From: Polystyrenella longa
Lineage (GTDB): Bacteria; Planctomycetota; Planctomycetia; Planctomycetales; Planctomycetaceae
Assembly: GCF_007750395.1 (NCBI RefSeq)
Contig: NZ_CP036281.1
Coordinates: forward strand, 2,441,001-2,505,000
Length of the DNA stretch: 64,000 nucleotides
Direction of reading: 5' to 3'
A program made the position numbers and the translations under genes. Positions 36,364-44,927 of this stretch are shown here, piece after piece; position 1 is the stretch's first letter, and the number at the start of each line of letters is the position of its first letter. The notes under the pieces were generated by a model that was given only the letters and a program-made list of their open reading frames with translations, searched no databases and was not told the DNA's origin.

Positions 36364-37284
36364 ATGGAATTGAAACCGATTACCGATGCTCTGGCTGAAA
36401 AGATGCCCTCCGTACTTCGCTGGGGGGGAGCGGTTGCCAAACTACTGCGGCAATACAATGTCAGCGTGGAGAATAAAGAATCGGGATATGCCACCACGGA
36501 CGCGTTGACCTTAGCTGATCTTAGTGTGCAGGAACTGGTCGTCGCGGCACTACGGGATGAAGACCCGATCTTTCAAACCTGTCGACTGGAAGCAGAAGAA
36601 GTTACTGGAGACATGGGCCGTTTTTCGGAAGACGCACCCTACACAATTTGCCTCGATCCGATTGACGGCACCAAACAGTATCAGGATCGCTCCGGCAACG
36701 GTTACGCCGTCATGCTGAATCTCCGGTCGCGGGAAACGGTTCTGTATTCGCTGGTGTACATTCCAGAGACTGGCGAACATGGAATGTGGGTCGAAGCGGT
36801 GGGCGACGTGATTCGCTGTGGCTTCGATGATCCTTCTCGGCCTGCGAGGGAGGTTTTGGACAGCATGACTCCCATTGACCCATCGACGCGGCCCGATTCT
36901 CCCAGTATCTACATGATCGGTTTTCAGCAACACGATCCGGACAAAGCCCGCCAGGTGACGGAAGCGGGGCTGAAAGGGGTCATTCCCAGTGAGATGCCAG
37001 GTTGCATTTACGAACTGTTCGCACGGGGAGAATTCGGTGGTTCGTTGATTCACACACCGAATATTTACGACTTCCCTGTGTCGCTACAGATAGCTCGGAT
37101 TCTGGGTGGCGATGCTCTGTGGGCACACAATAGCGAACCGGTCAATTTCGATGAACTGTGGAACGACGAACGAGCCAGCATGCTCCGCCTTCCCGGAGTC
37201 ATCGCCTGTAGCGATAATCCGGAAACACTCAAAACACTTTGTGCCGTGGCGAAAGACTGGAATCAGAACCGCTACGAAAACTGA
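36364..37284 (+). CDS. Inositol monophosphatase-family phosphatase
   Basis: 306 residues from MELKPITDALAEKMPSVLRW; a longer start adds an unlikely 30-residue leader. The lithium-sensitive phosphatase metal sites are visible: EAEE (~76-79), and CLDPIDGTKQYQDRSGNGYA with D98-P-I-D101-G-T. The second motif region is altered (SLQIARILGGDALWAHN instead of the usual WD-x-AA). Substrate may be 3'(2'),5'-bisphosphate nucleotide or an inositol/sugar phosphate. It is convergent with the methyltransferase, 39 bp apart. Confidence 0.87.
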   Translation: MELKPITDALAEKMPSVLRWGGAVAKLLRQYNVSVENKESGYATTDALTLADLSVQELVVAALRDEDPIFQTCRLEAEEVTGDMGRFSEDAPYTICLDPIDGTKQYQDRSGNGYAVMLNLRSRETVLYSLVYIPETGEHGMWVEAVGDVIRCGFDDPSRPAREVLDSMTPIDPSTRPDSPSIYMIGFQQHDPDKARQVTEAGLKGVIPSEMPGCIYELFARGEFGGSLIHTPNIYDFPVSLQIARILGGDALWAHNSEPVNFDELWNDERASMLRLPGVIACSDNPETLKTLCAVAKDWNQNRYEN

Positions 37285-37323
37285 GTCTGTCGATAGTGAA
37301 TCTGTCGATGAAGTCCTCCCCGG

Positions 37324-38121
37324 TTACCGGCTTGTCGCCAGGTCGGGGGTGCTGTCGGAGTTCGGTGAGGTGGTTTCGTCTTCGGTGATCGCACGGATAT
37401 CGTCGCGAGTCAGTTCGACAAGAATTCCACCCATGCGGAAGAAACGGTGAATTTTGCTGAACCAGAGTTCGGCCTTCAATTGCAGTCCCGCTTTGACGCA
37501 CGCTTCCTGGAACCGTTTTCGGTTATAGGTTCGGCATTTCCAAGTCCGGCTAGTCATGGCACCTGCGAAGGTGTCCTCAGTCGTCATGATCAGGATGCTG
37601 CCCCCTGGTGCGAGGACGCGTCCCATCTCTTTCAGACCCGGAATAGGGTCGGGAAGATGTTCAATGACCCAACCACAGGTGATGCAGTCAAAGCTTTCAT
37701 CGGCAAAAGGGAGCTGCATCAGGTCTCCGGAGATGAAGTTCGGCCGCTCGTCCTTAACGCGTAAACGGGCGCGCCGCAACATTTTCTGGGAAAGATCGAA
37801 GGCGACGAAATTCGCGTCGATATCGACTTCTTTCAGCAGGTGGCCTAGGACCTGTCCTGCCCCGGAACCGACGTCCAGTAGCGATTTTCGCTGGCTGACG
37901 TCAAATTTTTTGCCACGGATCAAATGACCAATCAGAGGTTCGTGCAGGGAGATCATGCTGGCCATGGTGAGTACAGCACCAGCAGGGCCATCGTAATGTT
38001 GCTGTACGTGGTCGCGGTATTGCTCAAACGGCAAACGTCTAATGCCATTAAATTCCACTACCCGGCGTAACATTCTCTTCGACAGGGTCTTGATTCGTGA
38101 TCGGCGTCGCTTCAGTTGCAT
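37324..38121 (-). CDS. Class I SAM-dependent methyltransferase
   Basis: 265 residues. Motif I LLDVGSGAGQVLGHL (~85-99), motif post-I VAFDLSQKMLRRA, and the Met-11-type central block LPFADESFDCITCGWVIEHL followed by EMGRVLAPGGSILIMTTED. The basic N-terminus (KRRRSRIKTLSKRML) is odd. Similar to methyltransferases acting on lipids or quinones; the substrate cannot be inferred. Divergent from the YrdC-phosphatase fusion across a 515-bp gap. Confidence 0.88.
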   Translation of the reverse strand: MQLKRRRSRIKTLSKRMLRRVVEFNGIRRLPFEQYRDHVQQHYDGPAGAVLTMASMISLHEPLIGHLIRGKKFDVSQRKSLLDVGSGAGQVLGHLLKEVDIDANFVAFDLSQKMLRRARLRVKDERPNFISGDLMQLPFADESFDCITCGWVIEHLPDPIPGLKEMGRVLAPGGSILIMTTEDTFAGAMTSRTWKCRTYNRKRFQEACVKAGLQLKAELWFSKIHRFFRMGGILVELTRDDIRAITEDETTSPNSDSTPDLATSR

Positions 38122-38636
38122 TGTTCCGCGTGTATTCTTTCCATCGTCATTTGGATTCGGTCGTGGTCGTCGGTCAAGCCGTTCTTCAATACAAGAATCT
38201 TCGACAGAGGGGAGAGATTATTGACCAGTACCCGTTAATTTTCCTCAAATGACGCTCAGTTAGCAACAGAATAGTGATGACTTCTTGAATTTGATAATAA
38301 AGCTCTGCTTGAAGAGGTATATTGTGCAGAGTATAGTGGCAGCGCCGGGTTCACAACCAGAAAGCCGGATTTCTCTGCGTTCCAAGCCCTGTTCTTCTGC
38401 AGGAATTTATCTATCCTGCGTGACTCTCATATTGCAGCCTGTTGCCCTCATTTGAGTGGTATAGGTTGTTTCTGGCAGGAGTGATCGCTGCCTGAGACAA
38501 ACGCCTGAACAGGCGACACTCAGACAGGAAACGACAGAAAGTTTACTGTTTCGGTTACGATAACGTACTTCCTTTAGCAGAGTTCTATTAACCTTCCGCC
38601 CCTGCCCTTCCCGTCAGACAGTCGATAGACGCATTC
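38122..38636. other. Divergent intergenic region with cruciform
   Basis: 515 bp without a gene. The only clear structure is the nested inverted repeat at 38488-38527, about 110 bp before the start of the fusion gene. Confidence 0.55.
38488..38527. promoter_or_regulatory. Nested inverted repeat upstream of fusion gene
   Basis: Outer arms CTGCCTGAG (38488-38496) and CTCAGACAG (38519-38527) pair with one mismatch; inner CGCCTG/CAGGCG (38502-38507, 38510-38515) forms a second palindrome. Could be an operator or a structured leader. Confidence 0.4.
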
Positions 38637-39791
38637 ATGCAGCAAGTCCTGAATATCAGAAATTCGGATGACCCTCGAGATATTATCCATCTCGCGGTGC
38701 AGGCACTCGTCGATGGCGAACTGGTCGTTTTCCCCTCCGAAACCGGTTATTTGATCACCGGCTATAGTCTGCAGAAAATCGCTGCTGAGCGGCTCAAGGC
38801 TGTTTTGAACGCACATGCATGCGATCTGGAAACGCGTGGAAGTTGCTTTCTCACTTTAAAAAGTGGGACAGAACTGGCCGATTACACCGGGGTTCTGGAA
38901 GGATTTGGCCGAAAACTGAGCCGCCGCTGCTGGCCGGGTCCAGTCAGTCTTTCCCTTCCGACCCAGATCGACACAGGAACAGTCCCAACCTTGCTTTCTT
39001 CCTTTTCAAAACCGGTCAGAGAGTTGCTTGTAAATGAAAATCGCGTACAGTATCGCGTACCGGCTCACGACTCGATTCAGGATGCAATGAAATTGCTGCC
39101 TGCACCTCTGGTCACTATTCGAGAATGTTGGGGTAAATCCGCTCTCTTGACGACCGCCGCAGACGTGCAAGAATTCCTGAAAGATCAATCTGCGCTCGTG
39201 ATTGATGATGGACCGAGTCGATACGGACAAGCTGCTACGGTCGTGCATGTGGACGAATCCGAGTGGGAGTTAAGAGAGAAAGGAGTTGTCTCAGCGGCAA
39301 CTTTAAGGAGATTGGCCAGCGATATGTTTTTGTTCGTGTGTACAGGCAATACCTGTCGCAGTCCGATGGCAGAGGTTTTATTCCGCAAATATCTCGCAGA
39401 TAAGCTACAATGTCAGGATGATGAGCTTCTCGAACGAGGATTCATTGTCGAATCGGCAGGACTGTCTGCTCTGGCAGGAATGAGAGCTGCCGTGGAAGCG
39501 GTGGACGTTGTTGCTGAACAGGGTGTTGATCTTTCTGTTCATCAGAGTCAGCCTCTGACGAACCGTCTTATCGATCAGGCAGATTATATTTTTGTGATGA
39601 CTCGAGGACATCTCGATTCGTTGTTATCAGTTCGTCCTGACATTCACGACCGGGTCCGACTTCTTTCCTCTGATGGAAGCGACGTCTCCGATCCTATTGG
39701 AGCAGGACGAGCTCAATACGAAGAATGCAAAACTCAGATCGAACAATATGTTCGTGACATAGTTGATAATATTCAATTAACCGATCAATAG
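38637..39791 (+). CDS. YrdC-like domain fused to LMW phosphatase (YwlE-type)
   Basis: 384 residues. Residues ~10-215 have the YrdC/TsaC fold order (LVDGELVVFPSETGYLI, LSRRCWPGPVSLSLP, IDDGPSRYGQAATVV), but the usual KxR and SANxSG nucleotide/tRNA motifs are eroded. Residues ~229-375 are a low-molecular-weight phosphatase: C235TGNTCR241 P-loop and general acid D352 in SDPIGAG. Thr at the position before Cys240 is the feature that gives Bacillus YwlE preference for phosphoarginine. rpiB follows 10 bp later. Most likely a protein arginine- or tyrosine-phosphatase with a modified YrdC partner domain. Confidence 0.85.
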   Translation: MQQVLNIRNSDDPRDIIHLAVQALVDGELVVFPSETGYLITGYSLQKIAAERLKAVLNAHACDLETRGSCFLTLKSGTELADYTGVLEGFGRKLSRRCWPGPVSLSLPTQIDTGTVPTLLSSFSKPVRELLVNENRVQYRVPAHDSIQDAMKLLPAPLVTIRECWGKSALLTTAADVQEFLKDQSALVIDDGPSRYGQAATVVHVDESEWELREKGVVSAATLRRLASDMFLFVCTGNTCRSPMAEVLFRKYLADKLQCQDDELLERGFIVESAGLSALAGMRAAVEAVDVVAEQGVDLSVHQSQPLTNRLIDQADYIFVMTRGHLDSLLSVRPDIHDRVRLLSSDGSDVSDPIGAGRAQYEECKTQIEQYVRDIVDNIQLTDQ

Positions 39792-39801
39792 GTCTATCGT
39801 T

Positions 39802-40260
39802 ATGAAAATCGCTGTGGCCAGCGACCATCGCGGCTATGATGTCAAAGGTAAAATTCTCGATCTGCTGAAATCACTAGGCCATGAAGGCCAGGATTTTGGA
39901 CCAGATGGTGAAGAGAGCGTCGACTATCCCGATTACGCTTCTAAAGTCGCACGTGCTGTTTCCACCAAAGAGGTTGATAGAGGTATCCTGATTTGCGGAA
40001 CCGGTATGGGGATGTGTATCGTCGCCAACAAATTTACCGATGTCCGTGCCGCACCATGCCACGATGATTTAACCGCCGAGATGAGCCGCTTGCATAACGA
40101 TGCCAACGTGCTTTGTCTCTCCGCCGACTTACTGGGGGATCGCCTGGTACATCGGATGGTCGAAATCTGGCTCGAAACCAAGTTCGAGGGAGGACGACAT
40201 GCCCGCCGACTCGAAAAGATCAGAGAGTTCGAAAACGAAAACCACTGCTGTGATAGCTGA
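39802..40260 (+). CDS. rpiB: Ribose-5-phosphate isomerase B
   Basis: 152 residues. Typical start MKIAVASDHRGYDVKGKILD, active-site Cys65 in GILICGTGMGMCIVANKF, and a conserved RLHNDANVLCLSADLLGD block. It interconverts ribose- and ribulose-5-phosphate in the pentose pathway, cytoplasmic. It starts 10 bp after the fusion gene and shares its terminator, so the two form one transcript. Confidence 0.97.
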   Translation: MKIAVASDHRGYDVKGKILDLLKSLGHEGQDFGPDGEESVDYPDYASKVARAVSTKEVDRGILICGTGMGMCIVANKFTDVRAAPCHDDLTAEMSRLHNDANVLCLSADLLGDRLVHRMVEIWLETKFEGGRHARRLEKIREFENENHCCDS

Positions 40261-40292
40261 ATATCTCACTCAGCAGCGGTAACCAAAACATA

Positions 40293-40331
40293 AAACCGAA
40301 GTAGAAGAGTTTCTTCTACTTCGGTTTTTTT
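40293..40331. terminator. Strong bidirectional terminator
   Basis: A 16-bp perfect stem (40293-40308 with 40312-40327), a 3-nt loop and T-runs or A-runs on both sides. It terminates rpiB on the plus strand and can serve the convergent sulfatase on the minus strand. Confidence 0.92.
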
Positions 40332-40377
40332 ATGTCAGCTCATGTTTCCGATTAGATTTTGCTTACTGTTTGATTGC

Positions 40378-42192
40378 TCACTGTTTGATTAATTGAATCA
40401 AACGAACTTCCATGACTTCGTCTCCAGGAACGTTAAGCTCTTTTAAGGTTAACTGCCCTGCCCCTTTCTCCAGATGAATGGTACCGACGGTCATCGGTTT
40501 CCAATCTTTTACGTACGATTCGCTTCCACGGTCGTTCGTGCGGTCCTGTTCCTTCCCGACCAGCGGCGGGTCGTTCGGTTCAGTCACTTTGCCCTGGAGA
40601 TGGGAATCCTGAAAACGGACTTCGAATGAAGCCCCAACATCTTTAGCTCGGCACGCATAGTGAATTTGAACTTCGTATTCGGCGTCGTCCAACACGTCTA
40701 CATGCCAAGTGATTTTATCCCCCTCCGCGCCTGTCCAATGAGTGAAGTAGGAGCAGTTGGGAGCCCCCGCACTTCTTTGGACTTCGCCATGGGCAACTCC
40801 ATCGCGTGCAGGTAACTGTGTGATCTTCGCCCCGCCAACCGAGAACGGACGAGTATCGGATGTGGGAATTTCTCCCAGACTTGCGAGAAACTCGTTGGAC
40901 GATTTCTGCAGTTCATTGACGATATCTGGATGAGCTGAAGCCACATCGTTGCGTTGACCAGGATCCTGGAACATATCAAACAGTTGCCCCTGAGAATCTA
41001 GCCGATACTGTTGGCTACGAACGCTGACAAGGGGACCAACGATTTTTCCCCGACGTTCACGAGGAGGATGGTAGGAGATAATCTTTCGGTTAACTTCATC
41101 TTCCTTTTCTCCCAGAAGAAGTGGTGCCAGATTTTTTCCATCGATCGGATACTTGAGATCAAATGAAATTCCTGCTAGCGAGGTAATCGTGGGCAGTAGA
41201 TCAATCGCTCCTGCGATGGGTTTGATCACAGTTCCGGCGGGAATTGTCCCTTTCCAGCGAATCAGACAGGGAACTCGCACGCCTCCCTCATCGATGGTTC
41301 CCTTTTTGCCCTTCATGTCTCCATTCCAGCGCCAACCATTGGGACCGTTGTCGCTGAAATAAACGATGATCGTATCCTCGGCCAAGTTAAGTTGGTCTAA
41401 ATGAGCAAGCAGCCGACCGACATTGAAATCGATGTTTTCGCACATCGCGAGCGCGGCTCGCAGGTGCAGTTCCTCCTCCTTTTCCGGGTCACGATGATGC
41501 ATTTTTAGTTCCCGGTTTTTGACTTGGTCATAAAACTTATCGGGAACCTGCATCGGCGAGTGGGGAATGTTGAAAGGAAGATAGCAGAGAAAGGGTTTGT
41601 CGGCGGCATATTGTGTTGAGATGAAATCGATGGCGTGATTCGTCAAGTCGTCAGTCAGGTAACCTTCGCCGAGAGTAAGTTGATTATTATGGTCCAGTAG
41701 CGGACTGAAATAATGGCCCCAGTGCCCCGCTGTAAAACCGAAATACTCTTCAAATCCCCGCGCGTTCGGATGGTAGGGAAACTGCGTCCCGTTATGCCAT
41801 TTGCCAAATGCTCCCGTCGCATAACCTGCTGTCTGAAAAACGTCGGCAATCGTCAGTTCATTCGGGTTCATACGCTCTTCGCCCGTACTGACACCACGAA
41901 CACCCGTGCGCGCGTAATATCGCCCCGTCATGAACTCGGCTCGCGTCGGTGCGCAGACAGGACATACAAAGAAGTGATCAAACTGGGCTCCTTCGTTTGC
42001 TAATGAGTCGATGTGGGGCGTTGATAGGTTTGTATTACCGTGAAGACTTAAGTCTCCCCACCCCTGATCATCCGCGAGAAGAATAACCACGTTTGGCAGA
42101 TTTTCCTGCGGGGCTGCCCACAGAATGGCTGGAGAAATAAATACAGTCAACATGCCCAGCACGAGCAAAACAGTCTTTAAGCAGAGACGCAT
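40378..42192 (-). CDS. Exported sulfatase with C-terminal beta-sandwich
   Basis: 604 residues with a signal peptide (LKTVLLVLGMLTVFISPAIL, cleavage after LWA). Sulfatase landmarks: NVVILLADDQGWGDLSLHG, the formylglycine site C80APTR followed by EFMTGRYYARTG, GKWHNG, and VYFSDNGPNGWRWNGD. After ~460 residues a second domain follows (YFTHWTGAEGDKITWHVDVL, VQIHYACRAKDVGASFEVRF), a beta-sandwich like that in carbohydrate-binding modules. It removes sulfate from polysaccharide in the periplasm or outside. Monocistronic. Confidence 0.94.
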   Translation of the reverse strand: MRLCLKTVLLVLGMLTVFISPAILWAAPQENLPNVVILLADDQGWGDLSLHGNTNLSTPHIDSLANEGAQFDHFFVCPVCAPTRAEFMTGRYYARTGVRGVSTGEERMNPNELTIADVFQTAGYATGAFGKWHNGTQFPYHPNARGFEEYFGFTAGHWGHYFSPLLDHNNQLTLGEGYLTDDLTNHAIDFISTQYAADKPFLCYLPFNIPHSPMQVPDKFYDQVKNRELKMHHRDPEKEEELHLRAALAMCENIDFNVGRLLAHLDQLNLAEDTIIVYFSDNGPNGWRWNGDMKGKKGTIDEGGVRVPCLIRWKGTIPAGTVIKPIAGAIDLLPTITSLAGISFDLKYPIDGKNLAPLLLGEKEDEVNRKIISYHPPRERRGKIVGPLVSVRSQQYRLDSQGQLFDMFQDPGQRNDVASAHPDIVNELQKSSNEFLASLGEIPTSDTRPFSVGGAKITQLPARDGVAHGEVQRSAGAPNCSYFTHWTGAEGDKITWHVDVLDDAEYEVQIHYACRAKDVGASFEVRFQDSHLQGKVTEPNDPPLVGKEQDRTNDRGSESYVKDWKPMTVGTIHLEKGAGQLTLKELNVPGDEVMEVRLIQLIKQ

Positions 42193-42287
42193 GTTTCTAT
42201 TTCCTGTTTGGTAGCAATGGGCTCTTTACTTATTCCTGATGAGAGTTTTACATTTCATCAGGAGAATATCTGCAATACACCTCGCGT

Positions 42288-42782
42288 TTACTTCTCTAGC
42301 ATTGCAGGTATCCAGAAGTTTTTTAAGCGAGCTTTGGTATTATGTGAAAGGTCTGACCAAGATTTGATATCAATCTTAAGCTGCGCGACTGTTGATGTTT
42401 TTGCTTCGCGCCAACCTCCCGTAAAAGTACTCAAAAAATCCTCGATAATTGGGTTGTGACCAATCAATAACACGCGGTCATGTTTATCGAGTTGCTGATT
42501 GAGGACGTCGACATACGAGATCACTGAAGAGAAATAAAGGTCAGGGTTCACTTCCAGAGGTCCGTTCCAATCCATCGCTTTAATTACTTTTTCTGCGGTC
42601 CTTCTCGCCCGTTTCGCATTCGAGCAGACAATCATGTCAGGCTCCAGCCCTTCGTTGACCAAGTGCTTGCCCATTAATGTCGCTTCCCGTTTCCCCCGGG
42701 AATTCAAAGGACGCTCGATGTCTTGGTCGGCCGGGTTGTCCCAACTCGATTTTGAGTGTCGCATTAAAAGTAACGTTTTCAT
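42288..42782 (-). CDS. sixA: Phosphohistidine phosphatase SixA-like
   Basis: 164 residues from MKTLLLMRHSKSSWDNPADQ; an upstream in-frame extension has no homologous look. The histidine phosphatase catalytic RHS start, the conserved ERPLNSRGKREATLMGKHL and the later VLLIGHNPIIEDFLSTFTG (second His) are present. SixA removes phosphate from His-containing phosphotransfer proteins. Cytoplasmic, upstream of a sulfatase by 95 bp. Confidence 0.88.
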   Translation of the reverse strand: MKTLLLMRHSKSSWDNPADQDIERPLNSRGKREATLMGKHLVNEGLEPDMIVCSNAKRARRTAEKVIKAMDWNGPLEVNPDLYFSSVISYVDVLNQQLDKHDRVLLIGHNPIIEDFLSTFTGGWREAKTSTVAQLKIDIKSWSDLSHNTKARLKNFWIPAMLEK

Positions 42783-43477
42783 ACCGGACCGGTTTCTCGA
42801 AGAGGCGAAAAGAGAGGGAGGACGTGTATCGATGAAAATCGACGCTCGCCGGAATATCGCAAGATCAAGGCTGATTGAAGGATTCAGAATCAACCACTAA
42901 ATTCAATAGCTGTTGGGAATGCCTTTAGGCTACGATAATTGTGGAGTAGAGGCTTCTGGCTTGCAACTCACAGGGCGTGGTCAACCGTTCTGACGCCTCA
43001 ATAGTCCATGCGATTTCAGATACGATCAAGAGCGAAAGTTGGGTTGAAATCGGGTGACTTTTCGGCATTTTCTTGTTTTTTTATGGTCATTTTTCTCTGG
43101 AATGGCCGTTTCTGGAGTCTGGGCGCCGCCTCGCAATGTGGTATGATAAAATAAGAGTGCGTTGATGCATTATGCGTCGTCGCGCTCAATTCGGAGTTGT
43201 TGCGAGTTAATGGAGTTCACTCGCGTGTCATGTTTTCACTGACGAACAGCTTTGAATTCCCATGCCTCTTTCCTCACGTTCCCACCTTTGATGCGTATCT
43301 TCCGTATATATTATTATGGAAGTATGTCTATAAACTTGAGTTACTCACCGAATTCAATTTAAGAGTGCTCTCCCGGTTACGTCCAGGAGCTGAACTTCCA
43401 CAGCGGGTTTCGTCAGTAATGACACTTAAAATTTGACTAACACTCATCTTCACACTATTGCACTTTGGAGAAACCGA
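42783..43477. other. Intergenic, promoter region only
   Basis: About 695 bp with no gene. A possible TATGAT -10 (43142-43147) lies ~330 bp before the Gfo/Idh/MocA gene. T-rich patch near 43066-43082. Nothing else stands out. Confidence 0.55.
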
Positions 43478-44824
43478 ATGTTTCAAAATACAAATCGCCG
43501 TGACTTCATGAAACAGGGAGCCGCCCTGAGTACCGCCCTTTGGGTTGGCAATCAAACTGCTTACGCTGCCCCTAAGTCACCGCTCGAAAAAATCAACTTT
43601 GCCTGTATTGGTGTTGCTGGAAAAGGAAATAGCGATTCCTCCTCAGCTGCTCAAGCAGGAAACGTCGTTGCGATTTGTGACATTGACGATTTGTTTCTGA
43701 AGAAAAAAGCAGCCGACCGTTCTTTCCGTCGTGCAGAACGGTTCAATGATTACCGCGAAATGCTGACCAGTATGGAAAAAGATATCGACGCGGTTACTGT
43801 CAGTACACCTGACCATAGCCACGCTGCTGCCAGTCTGATGGCGATGAAACTGGGCAAAGGTTGTTTCTGCCAGAAACCTCTGACCTGGTCGATCAAAGAA
43901 GCTCGAATGATGCGGGAAATGTCTGAAGAAAAAGGCGTTGCCACTCAGATGGGTAACCAGGGAACTTCGAATACTGGTCTGCGTGAAGCGGTCGAAATTG
44001 TTCGGGCTGGTGATATCGGCGATGTCACTGAAGTTCACGTTTGGACGAACCGACCAGTCTGGCCGAGTGGAATTTCCCGTCCAGAAGGAGAAGAAACTCC
44101 TCCCGCCAACGTCAATTGGGATCTCTTCCTTGGACCTGCTGCTCAGCGTCCTTACAGCGATGGTTACCACCCGTTCAAATGGCGTGGATGGGTCGATTTC
44201 GGTACGGGTGCTCTGGGAGACATGGCTTGTCATACTGCCAACATGCCTATTATGGCACTGAACCTGTTCGATCCGATTTCCGTTGAACTGATGACCGAAG
44301 ATGGCATCTTCGAAGGCGAAACCTACCCCAACAAATCGATCATCAAGTTCGAATTCCCCGCGACTGATGAACGTGGGGCAGTGACTTTCTTCTGGTACGA
44401 TGGTGGTAACCTGCCCGGCGGCGAAATCGCCGAAGCTATTAAAGGTCTACCCGCCAACAACAGTGGTTGTATCCTTAAAGGGAGCGAAGGATATCTGTAT
44501 TCACCGAACGATTACGGTTCAGAATTCTTCCTGTTGCCCCAGGACAAATATGCTGACTACAAAAAACCGGAACCGACTCTTCCTCGTTCGCCCGGTCACT
44601 TCGACGAGTACGCTATTGCCCTTTCCGGCGGACCCGCTGCTATGTCGAACTTCGGCTACGCTGGCCGTTTGACCGAAACCATTCTTCTCGGCAACCTGGC
44701 ACTCCACGCTGGCCCAGGTAACAAAGTGGAATGGGACGCAGAAAACCTGAAAGCGACCAACAATGAATCGCTGGATCAATGGGTGATGCGTGAATACGCT
44801 GACGAGTGGAAAACCTGGATGTAA
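43478..44824 (+). CDS. Gfo/Idh/MocA oxidoreductase with Tat leader
   Basis: 448 residues from ATG 43478, with GGAG ~8 nt upstream. A Tat leader [19 protein letters not shown] precedes the Rossmann fold: [25 protein letters not shown] and the variant Glu-Lys-Pro motif as CFCQKPLTW. It has a long C-terminal half ([11 protein letters not shown]-type strands: [16 protein letters not shown]). Exported planctomycete members of this family are numerous and their substrates are unsettled; a sugar is probable. A strong terminator follows. Confidence 0.92.
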   Translation: MFQNTNRRDFMKQGAALSTALWVGNQTAYAAPKSPLEKINFACIGVAGKGNSDSSSAAQAGNVVAICDIDDLFLKKKAADRSFRRAERFNDYREMLTSMEKDIDAVTVSTPDHSHAAASLMAMKLGKGCFCQKPLTWSIKEARMMREMSEEKGVATQMGNQGTSNTGLREAVEIVRAGDIGDVTEVHVWTNRPVWPSGISRPEGEETPPANVNWDLFLGPAAQRPYSDGYHPFKWRGWVDFGTGALGDMACHTANMPIMALNLFDPISVELMTEDGIFEGETYPNKSIIKFEFPATDERGAVTFFWYDGGNLPGGEIAEAIKGLPANNSGCILKGSEGYLYSPNDYGSEFFLLPQDKYADYKKPEPTLPRSPGHFDEYAIALSGGPAAMSNFGYAGRLTETILLGNLALHAGPGNKVEWDAENLKATNNESLDQWVMREYADEWKTWM

Positions 44825-44862
44825 TCTACGATTTAATTACTCGGTAGTGATCTAAGATTAAT

Positions 44863-44899
44863 ACAGCGATCGGAGCTTCTGTTCCGATCGCTGTTTTTT
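44863..44899 (+). terminator. Rho-independent terminator after oxidoreductase
   Basis: 12-bp perfect stem (44863-44874 with 44883-44894), 8-nt loop, then six T on the plus strand. It lies 38 bp after the stop at 44824. Confidence 0.9.
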
Positions 44900-44927
44900 G
44901 TTCGTGTTTGTCGTCGATACGAAATCT

